A DNA stretch of 64,000 nt from Hericium rajendrae (Eukaryota; Basidiomycota; Agaricomycetes; Russulales; Hericiaceae). Positions 54,929 through 64,000 of the stretch are shown piece by piece; the stretch's first letter is position 1; every line of letters starts with the position of its first letter. The notes below the pieces were generated by a model, which worked only from the letters and a program-made list of their open reading frames with translations, ran no database searches and was not told where the DNA came from. The stretch lies in NCBI GenBank assembly GCA_033439255.1, contig CM065886.1:1054001-1118000 (forward strand). The letters are read 5' to 3'. Made by a program: the position numbers and the translations under genes.

Positions 54929-57900
54929 ATGAACTGGTCAACGACTGTGCTCACGACTGTCTCGTCGGATACTGAGCCGACAGTCATCGTGACTTTCGAG
55001 TCCGCGAGATACGTTTTCAATGTGGGCGAGAACTCGACACGCGCGTGGTTGCAGAGCAGGCGAGGGTGGAGGAAGGTCAAGAGTATCTTCTTGACCCAGG
55101 TCTCCACGCAAAGAGCCAGTGGAACTCCCGGTGAGCAATCTTCGGTGGGGTACTACGTCGGTGTCGCGCGCTCGTACCCTTCCGGTGTTGGACGGTCAAG
55201 GAGTAGACGCTGACTTGCTTTCGTAGGCATGCTCATGTCCGTGGCCGACTCTACTGCTCGGACCGTAGACGTAGTGGGACCACAGGGGGTTCTTCATTAC
55301 CTTGCATCCATGCGCCTCTATGTCTTCAGGTTCGCTTTGCGTTCATTTATGCATAGCTAAAGCTAACTCCGTCGCGCGCACAGGAACTCTCTCGCGATAA
55401 ATCCAATAGAGGTCCCTTCCATACCACCTCCAGAAAATGCGGATCCGGAGCCCACCTTCAAAGACGAGAACATTACCGTATATTCGATACCTATTGAAGC
55501 CACTCTGGACTCAGAGGATGCCATGGATATCGACTCGGCATCGGCGCTGAAGCGCAAACGCTCGGCATCCCCGATTGCTGAGCAGGCCTACAAACGTCCT
55601 ACTCTGGATGGTCAAGAGTCAGAACCACCTGTCGCTGCTACGCCTTCTGAGGCATCAGCACCCGTTGACCTGCTAGAAGAGTTGAAGCGCAGACACTCCT
55701 CGTCCCCGGCACCGATACCCCTTCTCGAACGGCTCCGAGATCCCACCTTCTCGCCATCGACGCTCATCGGCGCGGAAGCGCAGGAATGGCGTCGACGGAC
55801 AATAGAACACATGTTCACGTGGATCGCGCCTCCGCCCTCCGAACCACGCGCCCGAAACAAAGGCAAGAAAAAGGCAGACACGACTGCCGATGCGGACCCG
55901 CCGGCGCCACCACCCGAGAGCAGCGCGGCCTCTACCCTCCCACAGAAACCGCACTGGGTCGAGGACGGCGCTGCGCCCACCGAGACGCCCTTCCGCCGCG
56001 CGAAAAACTCGTACAACCCTGCGGGCTCCTTTAAGCAGCTCCCGCACTATGCTGCGCCGGCGGGCCATCGACCTACGCTCGCGTATGTCGTCGTCGGCCC
56101 GCGTGTGCGCGGCAAGTTCGACGTGAAGCGCGCCGAGGAGTTGGGGCTGAAAGGGCGCATGCGGGGGCAGGTCACGAAGGGGGAGACGGTACGGTATATG
56201 GTCGATGATGGGAAAGGCGGGCTGGTTGAGCGGGTCGTACGGCCGGAGGATTGTCTCGGTGAAAGCGAGAGTCCAGGGGTGCGTTTTCCGTTCTTAAAGG
56301 CTATTTGGCTGCTGGTGGCTGATGCTGGGTGGAAGGTCGTGTTGATTTTGGACGTGCCTACCCCAGGGAACATTTTATCGCTGGCTAAGTCGTTTGAGAG
56401 TGGATTCTATGCGACTTTTCGCTCGAAGAAGGAGGAAGACCACAAGAAGCACAGAGTGCATGTTATTTATCATCTGCTCGGCGATGGCGTCCTTGAGGAT
56501 AAGCGATACCAGTCGTTTATGAACGGCTTCGCAGACAGTACACATGTGAGTGTTTTAATTTCAATTCTCGAGATATTCGCGTCTAACAAGAGAAATTCAG
56601 CATCTCATCGCCGCGCGCGATTACATCCCCGACAAAATCACCTTCACCAGTGCCGCCTTCAGCCAGCTGCGTCTGAACCGCCTCGATCCCGCCATCTTCC
56701 CCCTTCCTCACTTCAACACAACCCCGAAAAAGTCCCTCTCATGTACGTTCTTCCCTCTAACAACTCTTCCCATGTCCGACTGACGCACCACAGCTCTTCC
56801 CGGACTTCCTCTCAACACGGCAGAACTCCGCCCCAATACGTTCGTCAACATGCGGCCGAGCAAGCCTCCCGTCATCGAACGCGAGATCGAGGACCGGGAC
56901 CAGTTCCACCCCGCCGTCACCGTGTCATCCGTCGCTTCGCTTCCTGCGGACACGCAGACAGCATTTGGGAAGGCCAAGGGCACTATCGAGCAGCTCGAGA
57001 CCGCGGGGCGCGAGGCGCAGCCTGGAGATGATGTGACGGTGGTGCCGCTGGGAACAAGCAGCGCCGTCACGACGCGGTATCGGAATGGTGAGGACGGTCC
57101 CTGCATTTCTTTGTCTACCCTTGTTTACCTTGGCTTTCAGTGTCAAGCCAGCTCGTGCAGATCCCAGGCCGCGGAAATATCCTGCTGGATGCGGGCGAGG
57201 GGACGTGGGGCCAGCTCGCGCGGTTCTTTGGGACGGACCAGGAGCAGCCGGGGAATGTCTGGCAGACCCTGCGCGAGCTGAAATGTGTCTTCATCAGCCA
57301 TGCGCATGCGGACCACCATGCGGGTCTTGCGAAGATTCTCGCCATGCGGCAGCAGGTACGACGTTGCCCTCGCTAGGATATACTGCATAGATGCTGATAC
57401 GCGCACTAGCTCGACCCACCGCCGGCGGAGCCGCTCTACCTCGTCACTGTCCCTTCGGTCCACCTATACCTCAGAGAATACACACAGCTCGAGGACCTCG
57501 GTCTGTCAGATTCGCTGTCGACCCCGAATGGTGTTATCTCGATTGGTTCCGACCTGGTCAGCATGAGTCCATGGCAGGGCCGCAATAACAATGCCGTGCT
57601 CAATCCATGGGAGGATCTCGCTGCGTACGTGCCATAACTTCATTTCGCAAAGGGTTGCCAGACTGACCACGGAGTACAGCTCGACCGCTGCGCGCGACAT
57701 GATGTGCGATGCACTGGGTCTGCAAGGGTTGAGCACTGTATTCATGCGCCATCGGACACGGGCTTACGGCGCCGTGTTCACGCACCGCGATGGCTGGCGG
57801 CTAGTGTACGTCTCCCGCTGCCATTGATTCTACGCCGCGCTGATGCCTCGCACAGGTATTCCGGGGACACGATGCCCACGCACAAGCTGGCGCAGGCGGG

Positions 57901-58335
57901 CGAGTGCGCGACGCTGCTGATCCACGAGGCGACGATGGGCGACGACCAGGAGGAGATGGCGAAGCTCAAGGCGCACAGCACGGTCGGGCAGGCGATCGAC
58001 ATCGGCAGGCAGTACGTCCCCTCTCCTCTTCCTGTACAATGTATTCACGCCCCGGCAGGATGCACGCGCAGAACGTCCTGCTCACGCACTTCTCGACGCG
58101 GTACCCGCACATCCCGTCGCAGTTTCTCGAGCCGGAGAAAGCCCGGGTAGCGGGAGGCGCGGAGCCGGTGGTCGCGATGGCGCTGGACCACGCGCGGATC
58201 CGGGTCGGCGACATGTGGAAGATGCAGCTGTACATGCCCGCGATTGTGCAGGCCTTCAAGGATTCTCGCGAGGAAGGCGACGAGGACGAGGAACAGCGGG
58301 TGTTGCTTGCGAACACGCAGCAGCCTGACATCTAA
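54929..58335 (+). CDS. TRZ1: Long-form tRNase Z (ELAC2/Trz1), tRNA 3'-end endonuclease
   Basis: About nine exons. The N-terminal half is the inactive beta-lactamase-like half of long tRNase [50 protein letters not shown]. It is followed by a Ser/Pro/Glu-rich insert (about 55,520-55,980). The C-terminal half is catalytic: [38 protein letters not shown], the zinc motif HAHADHHAG (HxHxDH) near 57,300, [28 protein letters not shown], and [12 protein letters not shown] near 58,080. It cleaves 3' trailers from pre-tRNAs in nucleus and mitochondria. Checked joins: PGM at 55,226, RNSL at 55,381 and GVVLIL at about 56,336. The first ATG in frame is 54,929, but upstream sequence may encode a mitochondrial presequence. 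Confidence 0.9.
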
Positions 58336-59406
58336 AAGCCTACCACAGTATCTGTCCATTGCGCTGTGGTTGGTATGCTTGGGCAGAGGCCTCTAATTTC
58401 TGAAATGGCAGACTAAAATGGCAGACTAATATCTGAAATGACAGACCAGGTATCATACTCAACCCATTATAATAGTGCAGTACGAGCATCCAGATAACCA
58501 CACGAATCTCGGTGGGTCCTCGAGAAGGATTAAGTGCGTACGGGTGCCTGTTTTATCTGCAGCCTTGCCTCCAAAGAACCTGAGCGGACACCTGACTCAA
58601 TTTCGTGCCTCGAAGCCATGCAAGACGGACGTGTCAATTCAACCTGCACCCCCGTATCTCCGTTTCTTCCGTGAGGCGGGTATGGAAGACTTTATTCTCC
58701 GATAGTCCCAGGTTCCTCCTTTCCTTCTTCTGGATCCGCCGAGTTTCTGGCGGCGACGTGGCGACATCGTGAAGGCGGCAATGCTCCGGTTATCTGCAGA
58801 AGAAGCTGCACCCTGATGCTGCTCAGATGAGAGGCCAGGCTGTCAAAGATTCCCAAGAGGGGAGCATCAGGCGTCGTGCTGACCCATAATTTCATGCGGT
58901 CGCCCGCATCTGTGATCCTGTGCGCCAAGTTGATAGCCATCGGCGGGCCGCAGTTGCTACCAGCCCGTCATGATCCAACCGCTTCTGGCGCCAGACGACT
59001 GTGGGGCCGCCGATATCGCGCTCACGGGCAAGTTCAGATGCAGGAGAAATATTTCATACACCATCGATAGTTATTGTGCATGATGACCGCAGCCCGCCGC
59101 CGCCGTCGTAGGCCCGCCCGCCCCGCGCCCGCCTCCCGACGCGCCCCGGCGGCGATGATGGCAGGGATGATGGATGACCTGCCTAATTGGGCGAAACGAT
59201 TGAATTTCGGCGGTTGCTCGTGACATCGCCTCGGTGCGTCCCTGCGATGACATCACGATTCTATGAAGTGTGTCCCGAATTTATGCGGCGAGTTATCTAT
59301 ATAGAGAGCCCGCCGCTCTTCCTCGGTCTTCGTCCGTCTTCTGTCTTCCCCCCATCTACGTCGTCACCTCCAACTTTGACCTTTTACCGTCCGTCCATCA
59401 GCCAGT
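58336..59406. other. Intergenic
   Basis: Holds the short repeat at 58,397-58,445, a G/C-rich stretch at 59,085-59,155 and the promoter of the dehydrogenase (pyrimidine-rich 59,315-59,375). No gene recognised. Confidence 0.5.
58397..58445 (+). repeat. Short imperfect tandem repeat
   Basis: The unit TTCTGAAATGGCAGACTAA recurs with small changes (AATGGCAGACTAA, then TATCTGAAATGACAGAC). About three partial copies just past the tRNase Z stop codon, possibly in its 3' UTR. Confidence 0.55.
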
Positions 59407-61062
59407 ATGCCGCAGGGTACTATGAAGGCGTTGTGGTACAACAAGGTATGAGTTCGTAGACGCGTTGACTGCGTCTTTGTTGGAGACTGAACGATTGCGG
59501 CGTTGTTTGGCATAGCCGCAGGATTTCCTTATCAAGGACGTTCCCATTCCCCAGCCCAAAGACAACGAGGTTTTGCTGAAAGGTGCGTACAATGAGGCTT
59601 GTGGTTTACGCGCGCCGTGTGACGCACTCGCTCACGGGATTTGCTTCATTGGATGCTCATACTGCTTCAACCGAATCCAGTTACCTACTGCGGTGAGTCG
59701 TCCTTGCGTTGTCTACCAGTGATCCATGGGAACTCAATTTATCCATTTGTCTTTTTTGTACTGGCTATATAGGGGTCTGTGGAACCGATGGCCACATTCA
59801 CGACGGAGAGTTTATCTCAACCTTCCCTGTGAGTCCTTCTTTCCGATTTGTGACGCGGCGTATGCATCATGTCGTGCATGACCCGTTCGAAGGCGCGCGT
59901 GTGGTCATGCGGTCGTGTGAGCCTTTTCTTGGCCGTACATTGACTATATGCGCTCCTGTCACCATGTATAGCTTATCCCCGGCCATGAAGCCGTTGGCTC
60001 AGTCGTGGAGATGGGCAAGGACGTGGTTGATTTTTCTATCGGTGACCGCTGTGTCGCAGATGTCGGCATCACTGTGCGTTCTTTGATTTCCCAAATCTTT
60101 GCTAGCTACTCACATGTATAGCTCGGAATATGCAGTGCGAGAACTGCTTCTACTGCCGACGCGGTGAGCAACTCATGTGCGAGAACTTCAAGGCTCGTGG
60201 CGTGAGCTCCGATGGTGGCTTCGCCGAGTACATCGTCTAGTACGTCTATCTTGTCGTAGGATTTTGCGTCATGCCTGACCATTCACGTCAAGCCCGCAAA
60301 ATAAGCTGTACAAAATCTACAATCTGAGTGACGAGGATGCGACTCTTTTGGAGCCCGCAGCATGCGCGATCCACGGCCTCGACAAACTGCGCCCCGAAGT
60401 CGGCATCGACGTCCTGATGCTCGGCGCGGGACCCACCGGCCTCATCCTCGCGCAACTGCTCAAGCAGAACGGCGCGAAAAAGGTGACGCTCGCCGCGAAC
60501 AAGGGCATCAAGATGGACATCGCGAAGCAGCTCGACGCGGCGGACGAGTACATTGAGCTCGACCGCACGAACCCGGGCCCGCAGTGGGAGCAGCTGAAGA
60601 AGGACAACCCGTATGGCTTCGACGTCGTCGTTGAGGCGACGGGCGTGGAGAAGCTGGCGAACGAGTCGATCAACTACGTGCGCCGCGGCGGCACGCTTAT
60701 GATCTATGGTGTGTATGAGAACAAGGCGCAAGTGCATTGGCCGCCGTCTAAGATCTTTGGAGATGAGATCAGGGTGAGCTGTGCTTGTGATATGAGGTTG
60801 AATGTATGCTGATGGGGGCGCATCAGATCATTGGCTCATTCTCTCAGACTTACTGCTTCCCCCGCGCAGTCGCCTACCTCGACAGCGGAAAGGTCAGAGT
60901 CAAGGGCATGGTACGTTAATTCTTGCGCTGCGAATCCTGCGCTGCCATTGACGTTCCCCGCTTGTCCGACAGGTTACCGATATCTTCAAGCTCGCCGACT
61001 ACCAGAAAGCTCTGGACAAGATGAACAGCCGCGGCGCGCTGAAGATTGCCATCAAGCCCTGA
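59407..61062 (+). CDS. Zinc-dependent medium-chain dehydrogenase (alcohol/polyol dehydrogenase)
   Basis: About nine exons. It begins [51 protein letters not shown] (catalytic Cys and the GHE partner in [15 protein letters not shown]) and GDRCVAD. A structural-zinc segment follows with four cysteines ([19 protein letters not shown]), then [28 protein letters not shown], the Rossmann motif [17 protein letters not shown] and [19 protein letters not shown]. It ends [16 protein letters not shown] at 61,062. Family: MDR, closest by eye to D-arabitol/sorbitol/butanediol-type dehydrogenases of fungi; the substrate is not certain. Most exons are very short (12-100 bp) at the 5' end. The join before the four-Cys segment (about 60,075-60,121) is the least certain. 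Confidence 0.86.
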
Positions 61063-62305
61063 GACTTGGTGCACCAACATATCGTAACCCAAGCATGTCA
61101 GACCCCAGCGATGTAATCACGCTCTGTGTCAGTAGTATCTAAGTCCGTCGACGTGTGCAAGCCGGGGCGCGCAGCGAAGACGTCTGTAAGCTGTAGAATG
61201 TTTATTGTCAATTAACATTGTGTTGTATACCTTGCAGACAATGAGCGTGTGGTGTATTGGTTTGTATCTTTTCTGTTTTCCCTCCGAACAGACAGGGTAC
61301 ATCGAAGGATGGCTTAAAACGTCCCGGGGGCGCGTTGCGGCAGGGATGGCAAGCCTCAAGTCTTGAGTCTAAGGTCGAAGACTACACTGTCAGAATATTC
61401 GGACGACTCAGTCTGACTTCTTTTCGACTTGAGACTTTCTGGAGTACCGGTGTCCTCGTTTCTCTGAGATGCGGAGCTAAATTAACTGCACAGCCAGCCA
61501 ACTTACGCGAAAGGACTGAGCGCAGACCTCAAAAGACTTTGGGATGTGCCAGTAGTGCAGGAAAGACTCCCAGAGGTGTGACGCAAGGTGGGCTGAGATT
61601 GATCTTATCTTATCGGGAAAATCTAGATCTCAGATCTCAGATCTAGACGCACAGCGGAGACAAACAGGCGCCCAACAGTTCTTGCTCACCGTCATAACGC
61701 TGGCACCCGGTATCATCACCGTGATCATATCCTGTTCTCTCCTGGTTCTCATGGAATGCTGCACTTTGCACCCTGAAACGATCTGTCTGCACTGCAACGT
61801 CGACTGGGTCAGAGGACGGGTCACAGCCCACATCATGGTCGGCCCCACTTGTACCAGATGATGTTTTGGGGACTTTTTTTTTCCCTGTAAAGCTGTGTGC
61901 TATCCTTATTCTTGAGCCAGGTGTCTTGTCGGACCGTGCATACTTGCGATGGCAACGGACTTGTGCCAGTGACCCCTGCACTACCGCGCGGGCGGTGCGA
62001 TGGATCGCCCGCCGTGCTCGGGCGGCCGCAAAAAGCCCCAACCGCCTCTAGAAGGGGTACCACTTATGCCTGAAAGGACGGACTGGCGAGCGGCCCGTTC
62101 TGGTGACTCCTCCGCAATCTGAGTCTGACAAAATACTCCGTGTTGCTCAGCTGTGCGTAGCTCTGGATGGGCGTCTTGTGACGTGCGACCAAACCGCCCG
62201 TCGCCACCATCTGGCAGGAGGGACTGATAAATTGTGGGCTCTGTTCTTTGGTCACCGTCCGTCACCTTCAAGCGATCCTACAGTTGGCACTCGCTCTTTT
62301 GATGC
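61063..62305. other. Intergenic
   Basis: Contains the palindrome at 61,622-61,647. Frames are short and domain-free. The last 100-200 bp should hold the promoter of DUF6534 copy D5. Confidence 0.45.
61622..61647. repeat. Inverted repeat TCTAGATCT / AGATCTAGA
   Basis: Two 9-bp arms that are exact reverse complements around an 8-bp spacer (CAGATCTC) that itself holds AGATCT. Could form a small cruciform or be a dyad binding site. Confidence 0.6.
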
Positions 62306-64000
62306 ATGCCGTCTGCCGGACTCCCGACTTTTCCGCTGGATAGGCCGACGCCTGTCCCGGATTCGGTGTTTCGGGAAACATTCGGTGAGCTGCTCTTGCC
62401 CGAATACGTGCCAGACACATGCTGATTTTTTGGTGGTGAGGCGGGGCACTGATCGCCACCATGATCGCGCTCTGTCTGTATGGTATCTCAATCCTGCAGG
62501 CCAGTGCGTCTTCCTCGAATTCAGGCACGAGGAGACTGACGTTACAGAAGGTATGCATGTATTACCTTCGTTATCCGGATGACCGCATGAAGATCAAAGT
62601 TCTGGTAAGATCCGTGCTGAATCTCCTATACGTCGGAAGGCTGACGATCGGTGAGCAGGTCGCTGCGACGTTGTCAGTGTTTCTGTCGCTGATGTTGTCT
62701 GGCCGAGCCGATGACATGTTGCGTAGCTGTATATCCACGGTCCAGGCAGCATTTAGTATGTATGTGTTTGTCTGTTTCGGTATCTGTTACTTACGGCTTT
62801 CGTCCGACAGTGTGTCAGGCTCTATATATGTGGACCTTACGTATTGTTCGAGTCATGAGCCAGTCGGATGTCGCTTAAAATTATCTCTCAATAGATCATT
62901 TCTTATCACGACCCGATGCTATTAGTTGGTCCGACATGGTAAGTCCTTCTTCAATCCCACTCTCTACGCATTATCTGACCATCGATTTTCAGGACGCTCT
63001 ATGTAACCAGCCATGATAGGTATCTTCTCCCTTTGCTAACTCGTCCCTTATCATATAGGTTACCACTGCAGCTTCAGTACGTTTCCATCAGTGCCTACCT
63101 TCTTGTGCTCTTCTGAGATATCTCTTCAAGGTCGTTACCTGTTTTGTGATTCAGTTGTCGGTGCTAGTCATATCGTCGTATAGTTTACTTCCGAACTGAA
63201 CTAATGCTCTACAGATTCTACACGAGGACAATTTATCATCGTAGGTGTGCGATGGTGTGTATAGCTTAGTGGATCTGAACTTTCCATTATTGTAGTGACG
63301 AATGAAAGACGCACATGGAGATGGATATTAACTATTATCCTCGTATGTCGGGAGTTCTTCTAAAATGCTAACTGATGATTCGCACATTGACCTCGTTTGC
63401 AAGATTGTGTTGAACATGACGCAGCTTGGTGCGAGTGACTATTTTATCAGACATGATCAATAACGAAACGACCTTGCAGCCGTTGGAATCGGTATGTCAG
63501 CGATGCGATCCTTCTTATTGGGTGGTTTTTCACTCCCGGACTCACCGCCGTAGTGACCGTAACCAAAGAGTCAGGTTCATTCTCCAAAGCTGCATCGATA
63601 TGCTAATCTTGCTGTCAGGTTTCAAATGCGCTCTCTTTTCGAGCTCAGGAACATTTCTGTAGGTTATCGACCTTCTTCACGGCGCTCTCATGCTTGATGT
63701 GCCTTTCAGACCAACTCAGTGTTGCCACTGATCGTTGCACGAGTAGCATCCGACCTCGTCACTACAGTTTCATTGATGATTCTGTTACACGGAGCCCGCC
63801 CTCCCTTCGGCACGTGCGTGTCTGCGATTCTATTTAAATCCGTACTGTATCTGATCTCCATGACAGCTCTAGCAAACTTGTGCATACCCTCATCGTCTAC
63901 GCCATCAATAGATTCTTGCTCACAACGTGCGTGCGCCCTTATCAGACGGAACAACTACAATTGACTGCATGCCCTCGCAGTGCGGTTGTCAGTGTGGCAG
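62306..64000 (+). CDS. DUF6534-type membrane protein, copy D5 (cut by window end)
   Basis: First exons: 62,306-62,384 (MPSAGLPTFPLDRPTPVPD...), 62,441-62,499 (GALIATMIALCLYGISILQ), 62,551-62,604 (VCMYYLRYPDDRMKIKVL) and 62,659 onward (VAATLSVFLSLMLSGRADDM, then SCISTVQAAF). Further family motifs come at about 63,725-63,790 (LPLIVARVASDLVTTVSLMI) and about 63,880-63,925 (a LIVYAINRFLLTT-like exon). The expected VYVNSxLAxLNSR end lies beyond the window. It is the only copy on the plus strand. Its intron after YGISILQ must also start with GC (CAG-GCCAGT) to keep frame. Confidence 0.65.

Noticed and set aside
55612-56068. Minus-strand frames of 131-134 codons
   Set aside because: Shadows of the Ser/Pro/Glu-rich insert of tRNase Z.
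58321-58380. Hairpin CCACAG...CTGTGG after tRNase Z as a terminator
   Set aside because: Fungal Pol II genes do not use hairpin terminators; short chance pairing.
1-64000. CRISPR arrays, operons, ribosome-binding sites, rRNA genes, secondary-metabolite core enzymes
   Set aside because: None seen; the window is clearly eukaryotic (GT-AG introns, intron-bearing nuclear tRNA) and holds no NRPS, PKS or terpene synthase motifs.

Overview
The window looks like a chromosome arm segment of an agaricomycete (mushroom-forming basidiomycete, probably Polyporales-like). Genes are split by many short introns of about 50-60 bp, several Agaricomycete-expanded families are present (DUF6534-type membrane proteins, small kinase-like proteins, a paired-exon C2H2 family), and there is a Ty3 chromovirus and an intron-bearing nuclear tRNA gene. 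All calls come from reading the sequence; no database search was run.

Layout. 0-7 kb: a three-finger C2H2 protein (+), two tRNA-Glu(CTC) genes in opposite orientation (one with an intron, one without), a GPI-anchored secreted protein (-), and a short diverged C2H2 paralogue (-) whose first finger has lost its cysteines. 7-17 kb: a tandem array of four two-exon kinase-like genes (+), each with the same TTGACGTA promoter block. Their catalytic loops range from canonical to lacking the metal-binding Asn, and a possible fifth start-only remnant follows. 17.2-19.1 kb: a sharply bounded AT-rich, almost CpG-free island covering most of a DUF6534 gene. 20.3-26.8 kb: two core chromosome-segregation genes, BIR1 (-) and WAPL (+), share a 224-bp bidirectional promoter with a palindromic MluI-type (ACGCGT) box. 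26.9-48.4 kb: three diverged repeats of a module made of an SDR gene (+) tail-to-tail with a DUF6534 gene (-). The first two SDR copies are broken and the third is whole. The middle DUF6534 copy is split by a very young Ty3/chromovirus element at 34,535-41,631, with indistinguishable 423-bp LTRs and a 5-bp target duplication. 49.7-61.1 kb: single-copy genes, namely an APC-type transporter with a soluble C-terminal tail (-), a DcpS-type scavenger decapping enzyme (-) head-to-head with long-form tRNase Z (+), and a zinc MDR dehydrogenase (+). 62.3-64 kb: the 5' part of another DUF6534 gene (+), running off the window.

The housekeeping blocks (20-27 kb and 49-61 kb) flank fast-evolving, duplicating blocks. 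The duplicated blocks show decay in several forms: premature stop, internal deletion, lost start codon, transposon insertion, and CpG loss by what looks like methylation-linked deamination. The most unusual items are the CpG-free gene copy and the kinase-like array, which combines drifting catalytic residues with conserved promoters.
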